Assembly (NCBI RefSeq): GCF_001939045.1
Contig: NZ_MKIM01000028.1
Coordinates: forward strand, 372,001 to 436,000
DNA: 64,000 nt
Reading direction: 5' to 3'
DNA from: Rhizobium oryziradicis
Lineage (GTDB): Bacteria; Pseudomonadota; Alphaproteobacteria; Rhizobiales; Rhizobiaceae
Shown: positions 26,978-34,974 of the stretch, piece after piece
How positions within the stretch are numbered: the stretch's first letter is position 1
Layout: every line of letters begins with the position of its first letter
Notes under the pieces: model-generated
Seen by the model: the letters and a program-made list of their open reading frames with translations, nothing else
Told to the model about the DNA's origin: nothing
Database searches by the model: none
Program-made: the position numbers and the translations under genes

Positions 26978-27691
26978 TCAATCCGCGACGGTAGGGCCGA
27001 ACACAGTTTCAAAGGCTTCTTTCAGCAAAACGTCGACGTCTGCCATGGTCACAGGCAATCCCAGATCGACCAGACTGGTCACACCATAAGCGGAAATGCC
27101 ACATGGCACGATGCCGCCATAATGGGAGAGGTCTGGTTCCACATTCAGCGACAATCCATGGAAGCTGACCCAGCGGCGCAAACGAATGCCAAGCGCCGCA
27201 ATTTTATCTTCAGCCATGCTGCCATCGGGCAGGGCGGGCTTTTCCGGGCGGCGCACCCAGACGCCCACGCGGTCTTCACGCCGTTCCCCACGAACGTTCA
27301 TCATGTCCAGTGTGCGAATAACCACATCTTCAAGAGCGGCCACAAAGGCGCGCACGTCCTGCCGGCGGCGCTTCAGGTCCAGCATCACATAGGCAATGCG
27401 CTGGCCGGGGCCGTGATAGGTGTATTCGCCACCGCGGCCGGTGGCAAACACGGGAAACCGCTGCGCATCGATCAGGTCTTTTGAGTCCGCACTTGTTCCT
27501 GCCGTGTAGAGCGGAGGATGTTCCACCAGCCAGATAAGTTCATCTGCTTCGCCATTGGCAATCGCCGCAACCTCGCGCTCCATAGTCGCAATCGCGTCTT
27601 CATAGGGCACGGGTCGATCACTGATACGCCAGCGCACGGCGGGACAGCCGGGTTTTGCAAACATATCAGTATCAAGATCGGTACGGAGCAT
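26978..27691 (-). CDS. lipB: Octanoyltransferase (lipoyl synthesis)
   Basis: 237 residues. It moves octanoyl from octanoyl-ACP to the lipoyl domains of 2-oxoacid dehydrogenases and GcvH. Active-site parts are [12 protein letters not shown], the lysine in EDKIAALGI and the acyl-accepting cysteine in [12 protein letters not shown], all present. The N-terminal 30 residues (with [12 protein letters not shown]) are normal for the family. Monocistronic; the adc terminator hairpin lies just upstream. Confidence 0.96.
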   Translation of the reverse strand: MLRTDLDTDMFAKPGCPAVRWRISDRPVPYEDAIATMEREVAAIANGEADELIWLVEHPPLYTAGTSADSKDLIDAQRFPVFATGRGGEYTYHGPGQRIAYVMLDLKRRRQDVRAFVAALEDVVIRTLDMMNVRGERREDRVGVWVRRPEKPALPDGSMAEDKIAALGIRLRRWVSFHGLSLNVEPDLSHYGGIVPCGISAYGVTSLVDLGLPVTMADVDVLLKEAFETVFGPTVAD

Positions 27692-27728
27692 GGATTTCAG
27701 TCCTGATTTTTATGCAGTCGATATAAGG

Positions 27729-27773
27729 TGCTACATCGCCGCGTGCCAGAGATGGCGCACGGCGCTGTAGCAT
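27729..27773 (-). terminator. Hairpin downstream of the acetoacetate decarboxylase gene
   Basis: TGCTACA-T-CGCCG... pairs with ...CGGCG-C-TGTAGCA over about 17 interrupted pairs (27729-27773). It sits between adc and lipB, both on the minus strand. Confidence 0.6.
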
Positions 27774-27798
27774 ATAATTTCTGAAATCGAAATTGATC

Positions 27799-28548
27799 TT
27801 AAGTTTTGTCGGATGCGAGGTAGTCGTGCACCACTTCACCCAGACCCAAAGTCAGATCGGCAAGGATGTGCACGGCTGACAGAACCTCCCGGACGGGCAG
27901 ATCCGACACAGGTGCGAGAGCGTGATTGAAGAGTTCCAAGCCAGCGGGCCCCTCCCAGGCACCCTTCACGGTGATATCGGTCATGTAATAGCGCACCAGC
28001 TCGCAAATACGCGGTGAGCAATCGACATGGGGAATAATTTTCAAAAGAAAATTGGCACCACCCAGACTTTGCTTCACGGGTTCGAGATCAAGTGCACGAT
28101 ACTTAAATCCCATTGAGCCAGTGGCGATGCGGATAGAGCCAACATCCAGTGTGCCGATGATCGCATTTTTCTCCACGCGCAAGCTCGGCTCCGCCAGCTT
28201 TTTGGGAAAGCCCCAGATCTCGCGGCCACCAGCGATTGGCGCGTCATCATTGAGATACATGGCGTGGACATATCCACCCTTCTGACCGTTCAGGGAGACG
28301 GGAATGACCTGCCCGGACTCGGTGTAATCGCCAAAGCCGGTGGAATCTGGCATGCGTATAAATTCAAATTTGACAACCGGCTCTTCGATTTCCAACGGTT
28401 CCGGCACAACAGCGCGAAGCGCGTCCATATCCGTCCGATAGGTTACAATCATATATTCCCGATCGATGAACCGATAAGGCCCTTTGGGATAGGACGGGGA
28501 GGTTAAAGGCATGGAAAACGCGTTTTTGCAAACATCTTCAGGTGTCAT
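27799..28548 (-). CDS. adc: Acetoacetate decarboxylase
   Basis: 249 residues, matching the approximately 245 of the clostridial enzyme. The Schiff-base lysine lies in [13 protein letters not shown], and the Glu/Arg residues shaping the pocket are in [20 protein letters not shown] and [10 protein letters not shown]. It converts acetoacetate to acetone and CO2, or works on a related beta-keto acid. No CoA transferase or dehydrogenase is adjacent, so the pathway is not shown by context. It is followed by the hairpin 27729-27773. Confidence 0.9.
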   Translation of the reverse strand: MTPEDVCKNAFSMPLTSPSYPKGPYRFIDREYMIVTYRTDMDALRAVVPEPLEIEEPVVKFEFIRMPDSTGFGDYTESGQVIPVSLNGQKGGYVHAMYLNDDAPIAGGREIWGFPKKLAEPSLRVEKNAIIGTLDVGSIRIATGSMGFKYRALDLEPVKQSLGGANFLLKIIPHVDCSPRICELVRYYMTDITVKGAWEGPAGLELFNHALAPVSDLPVREVLSAVHILADLTLGLGEVVHDYLASDKT

Positions 28549-28818
28549 GTGTCTGAACGCTTTCTTTTGAAGGAAGGTGACGCGCTGCTACCAATGCATT
28601 CGGATTATCACATAAATATTGCGCAGCGCGCGTTGGCGTCTTTTTTTAAAGAGCTGGTGCCAAGCTTTAAAGTGGATTCGCGGACACGTCAAAATATCCC
28701 TCGTGAATCATCAAATTTCCATGTTTTGGAATAAATTTAAAATCTTATATATTTCAATTGTTTGTGTGGTAATTGACGGTGAAATCACTGGATTTCACAA
28801 AAATGTTGCATGCTACTC
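28549..28818. other. Intergenic region between adc and tRNA-Leu
   Basis: AT-rich stretch holding the divergent adc control region. A 61-codon plus-strand frame begins opposite the adc start and has no coding features. An imperfect palindrome around CTTTAAAG is near 28645-28675. Nothing else is supported. Confidence 0.4.
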
Positions 28819-28847
28819 TTGTGCACCTGAAAGGCATTTGCTAGATG
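28819..28847 (+). promoter_or_regulatory. Promoter of tRNA-Leu
   Basis: TTGTGC (28819-28824), 17-base spacer, TAGATG (28842-28847), about 38 bases before the mature tRNA. The shape resembles the two tRNA-Asn promoters in this window. Confidence 0.55.
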
Positions 28848-28884
28848 CAGCTCGTCGCCGCAAAACGGTGGACACTACCACGAT

Positions 28885-28969
28885 GCGGTCGTGGCGGAAT
28901 TGGTAGACGCGCAGCGTTGAGGTCGCTGTGGGGCAACCCGTGGAAGTTCGAGTCTTCTCGACCGCACCA
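28885..28969 (+). tRNA. tRNA-Leu (anticodon GAG)
   Basis: 85 bases including encoded CCA. Acceptor stem GCGGTCG/CGACCGC, D loop with TGGTAGACGC, anticodon loop TTGAGGT giving GAG (reads CUC/CUU), a long variable arm (TGGGGCAACCCG) typical of leucine tRNA, and TTCGAGTC in the T loop. Confidence 0.96.
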
Positions 28970-28999
28970 AAAAAACCCGGCTTTCAAGCCGGGTTTTTT
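28970..28999 (+). terminator. Rho-independent terminator of tRNA-Leu
   Basis: AAAAAACCCGGCTT, loop TCA, AAGCCGGGTTTTTT directly after the CCA end. Confidence 0.9.
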
Positions 29000-29010
29000 G
29001 TTGAATGCGT

Positions 29011-29043
29011 GACTGCATAATTCCCTAAATCGGAATCGATTAA
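29011..29043 (-). repeat. Dispersed palindromic element, copy C
   Basis: On the minus strand AATCG, ATTC, CGATT followed by AGGGAATTATGCAGTC. Related to 958-993 and 11431-11470. It lies between the tRNA-Leu terminator and the 3' end of the BON gene. Confidence 0.5.
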
Positions 29044-29123
29044 GGTGAAAATTATTGAGCAGATGAAAAGTTTTACAGCGGGCTTTGTGCGTTTTATCAA
29101 ATGCAGGGCGCTATAAAAGCGCG

Positions 29124-29621
29124 TCAATCATCGTCTGGCTCGTGGCTGTCGACACCAATGGTCTCGATTTCGTTGATCACGTGATGGACGTGGGGCACAC
29201 TGAGAGCCAGCCGTGCTGCCATGCGTCGCTCGCCCGCGGTGTCAACCATTCCGGTCAGTGTTGCGGTGTGGCCATCGACGAAAATTTCGACATTGCTCAG
29301 CGAGACGTCAGATGCCGCCTCAAAGCGTTCCGAGATCTTGCTCTCGATGTCGTCACTTTCTTCTCGCCCGATGGTTTCTGGCAGCAGCCGATCCTTCAAG
29401 CTCTCTTCTTCACCAGCGCCGTCAACGCCAACAATGCGATAGCCGTCATTGTGGTCACGATCGAAATTGCCAGGGGTGGAGCCGTAAGGACGATTTTCGG
29501 AGGCGGGCGAACCGGCACCTGGTGTATCGGAATAAGGCCAGCCGTCGCGAATGTTGCGTGATTCAAGGTCGCGAAGGTCGTCTTCGCTCGGAGCTGCGTT
29601 TTCATGTCTCGGATAGGTCAT
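29124..29621 (-). CDS. BON-domain protein
   Basis: 165 residues. The N-terminal half is hydrophilic and low in complexity (GWPYSDTPGAGSPASENRPYG). Residues about 90-155 are one BON domain (IESKISERFEAASDVSLSNVEIFVDGHTATLTGMVDTAGER with AARLALSVPHVHHVINEI). BON domains bind phospholipid or other ligands and are often in envelope proteins, but no signal peptide is visible here, so it may be cytosolic or membrane-peripheral. Monocistronic. The function is unknown; stress-inducible relatives are common in rhizobia. Confidence 0.8.
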   Translation of the reverse strand: MTYPRHENAAPSEDDLRDLESRNIRDGWPYSDTPGAGSPASENRPYGSTPGNFDRDHNDGYRIVGVDGAGEEESLKDRLLPETIGREESDDIESKISERFEAASDVSLSNVEIFVDGHTATLTGMVDTAGERRMAARLALSVPHVHHVINEIETIGVDSHEPDDD

Positions 29622-29756
29622 TTCGTGCTCTCCCTGATGATCTGGCCGTGCTTGATGGCCTGACGATGATCTTGAGGAGAGAACGTTTGAACTGCGGTTT
29701 TGTTCAATTGGCGCGAAAACCCATTGTCCGATAAAACGGCGCGAAGCCTTTCGTGA

Positions 29757-30251
29757 TCAGGCGCGGCTTGCTTTCTGCCACTTTTTGAGTAAGCGCTCGC
29801 GCTTCAGACGAGAAAGGCGGTGGATCCAAAATTTTCCGTCGAGCTGGTCGATCTCGTGTTGCATGCAGATGGCGGCGAAATCCCGCAGCTCTTCTTCTAC
29901 AATGCTACCATTCAGTGTTTGGTATCGTATGACCGCCGCTCTGGGCCGCGTGACTGTTTCCGTCATGCCGGGCATGCAGACGCTGCCTTCCACGTGCTCC
30001 ATGGTCTCATCAGAGAGCGACAGTATTTCCGGGTTCACATAGGTCTTGCGGCCACCCAGTTCGGGTAAGTCGAGCACCACCAATCGAATGAATTCGCCAA
30101 CATGCGCGGCCGTGATGCCCACGCCCGGTGCGTCGCGCATGGCATGATAAAGCTGGTCGGAAAATAGACTGAGCGCATCATCAAAACACTGCACAGGCTG
30201 GCACGGCTGTTCCAGACGTTGATCCGGGTATCGCAGGATTTTCAACGCCAT
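29757..30251 (-). CDS. Peptide deformylase-like protein with degenerate metal site
   Basis: 164 residues, the normal deformylase length, and the fold motifs are recognisable, but each active-site motif is altered. Motif 1 GxGLAAxQxG reads GVGITAAHVG (43-52). Motif 2 EGCLS reads EGSVC (88-92): the metal cysteine position is Ser90, with a cysteine two places on. Motif 3 HExDH reads HEIDQ (132-136): the second metal histidine is Gln136. It is therefore unlikely to bind iron in the usual way and may not remove formyl groups. It starts 5 bases after fnrN on the same strand, which suggests co-transcription with an oxygen-responsive regulator. Confidence 0.8.
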   Translation of the reverse strand: MALKILRYPDQRLEQPCQPVQCFDDALSLFSDQLYHAMRDAPGVGITAAHVGEFIRLVVLDLPELGGRKTYVNPEILSLSDETMEHVEGSVCMPGMTETVTRPRAAVIRYQTLNGSIVEEELRDFAAICMQHEIDQLDGKFWIHRLSRLKRERLLKKWQKASRA

Positions 30252-30256
30252 GGTGG

Positions 30257-30994
30257 TTATTGATCAACACCGCCAGCGATGCGCAAGCGGCGCTCATCGG
30301 GAACGATGACATGTCGATTGTTTTCAATGACAATGACATTCTCTTTGCGGAGTTTGGTCATTTGCCGGCTGACAGTTTCGATGGTCAAACCCAGAAAATC
30401 GGCAATATCGGCGCGCGACAGAGGCAGATCAAACGTCTTTTTAAATGCCTGAGTTGGATCAATATGGGTGGCGATCAGATAAAGGAAACTTGCCACCTTC
30501 TCCTGCGCTGTCTTGCGGCCCAGGGTCAGCATCCACTCTCTCGCTTCATCCAGCTCTTTCAGAGCTTGCTGGTGCAATTTGTGTTCAAGATCCGGCGCTT
30601 CACCCACCAGCCGGTCAAAACTGGCGCGCGGGAACGCGCAAACTTCGACATTTGTGGCGGCCTCCGCTGTGAGACTGCTTTCCTTGAGGAAAGGGCGCCC
30701 CATGAAATCGGGAGCAAATTGCAGGCCAACAATCTGTTGGCGGCCATCTGCCATCATTTTCGAGAGCTTGACCACGCCATGGAGAATATTGCTGTAGCCT
30801 GCGGTTTGTTCGCCCTGGCCAATCACTTCACTTCCGGCCTCGAAATGGCGTTTTGTTGATGTGCGGTTGAGCTCGATCAATTGCGCGTGGGAAAGTGCGG
30901 CGCATACTCCGCCGTGTCGTGCTTCGCATGCGCTACACACTGACGGGGGCGCATCGGGCACACCCGTGTTGTTGTTTCTGCTTTGCGTATCCAT
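30257..30994 (-). CDS. fnrN: FNR/FnrN-type oxygen-sensing transcription regulator
   Basis: 245 residues from ATG 30994 (a frame 14 residues longer exists). The [4Fe-4S] ligands of FNR are present: C20, C23 and C31 in CSACEARHGGVC and C119 in VEVCAFPRASF. A cyclic-nucleotide-type beta roll spans about 50-130, then a dimer helix, then the Crp HTH with LTIETVSRQ, whose E-x-x-S-R reads TTGAT half-sites. It activates genes at low oxygen. An FNR box at 31107-31120 lies between this gene and the divergent hemN. FixK lacks the cysteine cluster, so FnrN is the better name. Confidence 0.92.
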   Translation of the reverse strand: MDTQSRNNNTGVPDAPPSVCSACEARHGGVCAALSHAQLIELNRTSTKRHFEAGSEVIGQGEQTAGYSNILHGVVKLSKMMADGRQQIVGLQFAPDFMGRPFLKESSLTAEAATNVEVCAFPRASFDRLVGEAPDLEHKLHQQALKELDEAREWMLTLGRKTAQEKVASFLYLIATHIDPTQAFKKTFDLPLSRADIADFLGLTIETVSRQMTKLRKENVIVIENNRHVIVPDERRLRIAGGVDQ

Positions 30995-31106
30995 TGTTCG
31001 CCCCACGCTTAACGTATGAACGGCTGCACCATCCATGGTCGATATCGAGCCTTCGCTACGACCCGCTTTACATCGATATCTCTACTTAAACGAGACTATC
31101 AAGAAA

Positions 31107-31120
31107 TTGATCGAAGTCAA
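31107..31120. promoter_or_regulatory. FNR/FixK box between fnrN and hemN
   Basis: TTGATCGAAGTCAA against the consensus TTGAT-N4-ATCAA (one mismatch). It sits 65 bases upstream of hemN and 113 upstream of fnrN, so it may drive hemN and autoregulate fnrN. Confidence 0.72.
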
Positions 31121-31184
31121 AGCGCTGTTATTGCCGATCCTCTAATTCATGAGGCCAAGATGCATTTTTACAAGGCCGAGCCTG

Positions 31185-32537
31185 ATGACTGTGAAAGACC
31201 TGCTGGATAAATATTCTGCCGCCGTTCCTCGTTACACGAGCTATCCCACTGCGCCACATTTTCACAGTGGCGTAGACTGCGGCAAATATTCGCAATGGCT
31301 TTCCAGTCTTGCGTCCGGGCAGTCCATTTCTCTTTATATTCACATTCCCTACTGTGATCGTCTTTGCTGGTTTTGCGCCTGCCATACACGGCATACTCTG
31401 AAATATGGGCCAATAAAAACCTATCTCGAAGCACTTTTTATCGAAATCGAGCAGGTTGGTGCTCTTGTGAGCAATGATTCCAAAGTCGTAGAAGTTCATC
31501 TTGGTGGCGGCTCACCCACCATGCTGCGGCCAGAAGACATGATCGGCCTGATGGACCATTTGCGCACGCATTTCAGCTTTGCTGAGGCGGTGGAGGTCAG
31601 CGTTGAGATGGATCCCAATGATCTTGATGAAGGTCGTTTTGATGCCCTTGCAGCCATCGGTCTGACGCGCGCCAGCCTTGGTGTTCAGGATTTCGATCCT
31701 GTCGTGCAAAAGACCATTAATCGTATTCAGACATTTGAGCAGACAAAATCAGTGGTTGAGGCGGTGAGGGCCAGAGGCGTCACCTCCGTCAATTGTGATA
31801 TTTTATACGGATTGCCGCACCAGACAGTTGGCACCTTGCAAAGCACTGTGCGCGATATTCTGTCTCTGGCCCCGGATCGGATCGCGCTCTTTGGCTATGC
31901 CCATGTGCCATGGATGAAGAAGCACCAGACCATGATTGCTGAGGATGCGTTGCCGGGTGTCGGGCAGCGCTTTGAGCAAATGTCGCGCGCAGCATCCATG
32001 CTGGTCGATGCTGGTTATCAGGCGATTGGCATTGATCATTTTGCCCTGCGCGATGATTCGATGGCAACGGCTGCGCGGGAGGGGCGCTTGCGGCGTAATT
32101 TTCAAGGCTATACCACGGATGCAGCCGATGCACTGATCGGTCTCGGCGCGTCCTCCATCAGCCAGTTGCCGCAGGGCTATGTGCAAAACATGGCCGCCAC
32201 AGGGGAATATCAGCGCATGGTCAAGGATGGCGGTCTGGCCGCCGTGCGCGGCATTGCGCTCTCGACAGATGATCGCGCCCGCGCTGCCGTGATTGAGCAA
32301 ATCATGTGTGACTTCGGCTTTTCATTTGCCGAATTGCGCAAGGCTTTTCCGCAGGATGCCGAGCTGATCATCACGGAGGCTAAGGTTTTTGCAGGCAGTG
32401 ATCGCGATGGCTTATGCACCATCGAGCAGGACTATTTTGCCTTGAGCAAGGTTGGGAGAACCTTTGCCCGCAGCGTGGCGGCGGTGTTTGATTGCTACCT
32501 TTCAAATGGCAAAGCACGGCATTCCATTGCAGTTTGA
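31185..32537 (+). CDS. hemN: Oxygen-independent coproporphyrinogen III oxidase
   Basis: 450 residues from ATG 31185. Radical SAM cysteines are in IPYCDRLCWFCACH (C-x3-C-x2-C), preceded by YIH, and the family signatures VHLGGGSPTML, NRASLGVQDF-type (LTRASLGVQDFDPVVQ) and INCDILYGLPHQT-type (VNCDILYGLPHQT) follow; the C-terminal HemN domain is complete. It decarboxylates coproporphyrinogen III to protoporphyrinogen IX without oxygen. The divergent fnrN and the FNR box give clear low-oxygen control. Confidence 0.96.
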   Translation: MTVKDLLDKYSAAVPRYTSYPTAPHFHSGVDCGKYSQWLSSLASGQSISLYIHIPYCDRLCWFCACHTRHTLKYGPIKTYLEALFIEIEQVGALVSNDSKVVEVHLGGGSPTMLRPEDMIGLMDHLRTHFSFAEAVEVSVEMDPNDLDEGRFDALAAIGLTRASLGVQDFDPVVQKTINRIQTFEQTKSVVEAVRARGVTSVNCDILYGLPHQTVGTLQSTVRDILSLAPDRIALFGYAHVPWMKKHQTMIAEDALPGVGQRFEQMSRAASMLVDAGYQAIGIDHFALRDDSMATAAREGRLRRNFQGYTTDAADALIGLGASSISQLPQGYVQNMAATGEYQRMVKDGGLAAVRGIALSTDDRARAAVIEQIMCDFGFSFAELRKAFPQDAELIITEAKVFAGSDRDGLCTIEQDYFALSKVGRTFARSVAAVFDCYLSNGKARHSIAV

Positions 32538-32645
32538 AGCGCGATGATCGAAATTTTGCGGCAAAGGGGCCAAACAGGCCATTGGCTTTTGTCTGAGTTT
32601 TGCCTATGTGAGACGCTGAATTTGAATTTGTGAAGGAAAAATGGC

Positions 32646-32924
32646 GTGACCGCTACATTCGATAAAGTTGCCGACATCATTGCTGAAACCAGCGAGATCG
32701 ACCGGGAAACCATTACGCCTGAAAGCCACACCATCGATGATCTTGGCATCGACAGCCTCGATTTCCTCGACATCGTGTTTGCGATCGACAAGGAATTCGG
32801 CATCAAGATCCCGCTGGAAAAGTGGACTCAGGAAGTCAACGAAGGCAAGGTAACCACGGAAGAATATTTCGTGCTCAAGAACCTCTGTGCCAAGATTGAT
32901 GAGCTGAAAGCCGCCAAGGCTTGA
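32646..32924 (+). CDS. acpXL: Acyl carrier protein AcpXL for very-long-chain fatty acids of lipid A
   Basis: 92 residues, longer than housekeeping AcpP (about 78), with a GTG start at 32646 after GAAGGAAAA. The phosphopantetheine serine lies in [12 protein letters not shown]. The extended C-terminus ([22 protein letters not shown]) is the hallmark of AcpXL, which carries the 27-hydroxyoctacosanoate chain made for rhizobial lipid A. It is the first gene of the acpXL-fabZXL-fabF2XL-fabF1XL-adh2XL-lpxXL cluster. Confidence 0.96.
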   Translation: MTATFDKVADIIAETSEIDRETITPESHTIDDLGIDSLDFLDIVFAIDKEFGIKIPLEKWTQEVNEGKVTTEEYFVLKNLCAKIDELKAAKA

Positions 32925-32949
32925 TGATCAAAACATCAGGCGACGCTTG

Positions 32950-33468
32950 ATGCAGGCGACGCTTGAGGTTTTTGCGAAAGGCAAAGGGTATCTGATGCTT
33001 TTGGAATATTTCCAGATGGTCGATAAGGTTGAATCCGTCGATCTCAGTGGTCCAACGTTGAAGGCGCAATCGGTTGTGCCGGAAAAAAGCCCCGTTTTTG
33101 AAGGGCATTTTCCTGGAATGCCGCTTGTGCCCGGCGTGTTGCTGATCGAGACGATGGCCCAGGCCTCGGGGCTTCTGGTTCTCGCTGTCACGGATTTTGC
33201 GTCCATGCCATTCTTGATGTCGGTGGACGGTGCAAAAATGCGCAGCTTTGTCGAGCCGAATGCCGTGTTGGATATCGAAGCCTATCTGGAGCACGAAGGC
33301 TCTGGTTTTGCTGTCACCAAGGCGAAAATAACCTGCGAAGGCAAGAAAGTGGCTGATTGCCAGCTTAAATTACGCACCATGTCCTTTTCCGAGATCCCAC
33401 TCGGCGACATCGTGCGCAAGCGGGCCGAAGATATCGGCCTGATGGCTGCAATCTCTGCTGCGCGTTAA
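32950..33468 (+). CDS. fabZXL: 3-hydroxyacyl-ACP dehydratase of the VLCFA cluster
   Basis: 172 residues from ATG 32950. The hot-dog fold active site is FEGHFPGMPLVPGVLLIETMAQ with the catalytic His and Glu. It dehydrates 3-hydroxyacyl-AcpXL during elongation to C28. It is 25 bases after acpXL and ends before a hairpin (33491-33523) and a 287-base gap, so the following genes may have their own promoter. Confidence 0.93.
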   Translation: MQATLEVFAKGKGYLMLLEYFQMVDKVESVDLSGPTLKAQSVVPEKSPVFEGHFPGMPLVPGVLLIETMAQASGLLVLAVTDFASMPFLMSVDGAKMRSFVEPNAVLDIEAYLEHEGSGFAVTKAKITCEGKKVADCQLKLRTMSFSEIPLGDIVRKRAEDIGLMAAISAAR

Positions 33469-33490
33469 GTGAGATTCTGAGGAATTCGTC

Positions 33491-33523
33491 AATAAGGCCG
33501 CCGCTTTTGCGTGCGGCCTTATT
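33491..33523 (+). terminator. Hairpin after fabZXL
   Basis: AATAAGGCCGC (33491-33501), 11-base loop, GCGGCCTTATT (33513-33523): 11 perfect pairs, no T tract beyond the stem. It may lower read-through into the ketosynthase genes. Confidence 0.6.
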
Positions 33524-33755
33524 GCGTAAATCTGTCTGTCGGAGTACGGCAGGTCTATAGCCCTGACCCTGGGGTTTTCGCTTGGGTCAGATATTCGGCT
33601 GTAAGAGTTTGTTCGGGAAGAGTGGCTACCAGTTTTCTCCAGAGATAAACGCAAGTAAGAAAATTGAGAGGCTGTGCCGGTTGGCATGAACACGACAGAC
33701 TCCCTATGTACGGTGCTGCTGGTTTCAAGGCACGGTGTTGCTGAAGAGGTATGAT

Positions 33756-34961
33756 ATGCAAAAGACACCCAAGGATGTGGTCATTACCGGCATCGGTATT
33801 GTCAGTTGCTTTGGTACGGGTAAAGAACCGCATATTGCGCTTCTGTCTGGCAAAGATGCGCCTGTTCCACCCATTGAGTCGGAAAAGTTCAAGCCATACC
33901 CCATTCATCCCATGCCCGAGATTGACTGGTCCTTGCAGATTGCCAAGCGCGGTGATCAGCGCCAGATGGAAAACTGGCAGCGGCTTGGGGTTTATTCTGC
34001 CGGTCTCGCTTTGGATGATGCCGGGCTGAAAGATAACGTGGAAGCCTGCGCCACCATGGACATGATTGTGGCGGCGGGCGGTGGCGAGCGTGACATTGCT
34101 GTCGATACGCTGATCGTCAACGAAGGGCTGAAGCGCAACGATCGCGAGCAGCTTGTGAACGAGAAGCTGACCACAGAATTGCGGCCAACACTGTTTTTGG
34201 CCCAGCTCTCGAATCTGATGGCGGGCAATATCTCGATTGTTCACAAGGTCACAGGCTCGTCGCGCACATTTATGGGCGAAGAAGCGGCTGGCCTGTCCGC
34301 CATTGAAACCGCATTTCACCGCATTCGCGCCGGGCAATCGACGCACTCGCTGGTGGGCGGCGCATTTGTTGCCGGTCGTGATGACATTTTTCTGCTGGTC
34401 GAGGGCATTCAGGCCCACGCCACTGGCGAATGGAAACCGCTGTGGCAGCGTGAGCAGGCGGACGGCGGCGGCATGATTCTTGGCACCGTTGGCGCATTCC
34501 TGGTGCTGGAATCGCGTGAACATGCGGCAGCCCGCGGCGCGCACATCTATGCAACGATTGACGCCATTGAGAGCGACCGGGGCCGCCGCGACGAAGGCGG
34601 TCTGGAAAAACGCCTGAACCGTATTGCTGAAGCCGTTGGCAAGGATGTTGCCTCTGGTGCTTTGGTGCTCTCCGGTGCAAGCGGCATGCATGATATCTCA
34701 GTGCGGGAAAAGGTTGTGCTGGATGCTGCATTCCCCGGCGCTGTGGTGCGCGGTTTTGGCGGCGTTACAGGGCATGGGCTGGAAGCACAGTTTCCGGTCG
34801 GTCTGGCGCTGGCAGCTTTGGCGCTGGATTCCAAAACCACGGTTCCGGCTTTTGATGAAAAGGCCGAAGCTGTCATGAGCAAGCCTGCCAGCGAGGCGAT
34901 TGTCACAACGGTTGGCTATGTGCGCGGCGAAGGCATGGCGCATCTGTCGGCTGAAGCCTGA
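33756..34961 (+). CDS. fabF2XL: Beta-ketoacyl-ACP synthase-like protein FabF2XL lacking the catalytic cysteine
   Basis: 401 residues from ATG 33756 with GAAGAGG upstream. It has the thiolase-type ketosynthase fold (VVITGIGIVSCFGTG at the start), but the nucleophile region, normally TACA/STACASG, reads VTGSSRTFMGEEAAG with no cysteine, and the two catalytic histidine motifs are not preserved (GVTGHGLEAQ replaces the second). It pairs with fabF1XL, 13 bases downstream, as a likely non-catalytic partner, like the chain-length factor of type II polyketide synthases, possibly setting the C28 length. Confidence 0.9.
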   Translation: MQKTPKDVVITGIGIVSCFGTGKEPHIALLSGKDAPVPPIESEKFKPYPIHPMPEIDWSLQIAKRGDQRQMENWQRLGVYSAGLALDDAGLKDNVEACATMDMIVAAGGGERDIAVDTLIVNEGLKRNDREQLVNEKLTTELRPTLFLAQLSNLMAGNISIVHKVTGSSRTFMGEEAAGLSAIETAFHRIRAGQSTHSLVGGAFVAGRDDIFLLVEGIQAHATGEWKPLWQREQADGGGMILGTVGAFLVLESREHAAARGAHIYATIDAIESDRGRRDEGGLEKRLNRIAEAVGKDVASGALVLSGASGMHDISVREKVVLDAAFPGAVVRGFGGVTGHGLEAQFPVGLALAALALDSKTTVPAFDEKAEAVMSKPASEAIVTTVGYVRGEGMAHLSAEA

Positions 34962-34974
34962 GGAGTTGAGACAT

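Noticed and set aside
28549..28734. Possible 61-residue gene starting opposite the adc start
   Set aside because: No coding signature, no ribosome site, and it overlaps the likely adc promoter.
33555..34691. Open frame (about 378 codons) opposite fabF2XL
   Set aside because: Antisense shadow of a conserved ketosynthase gene.
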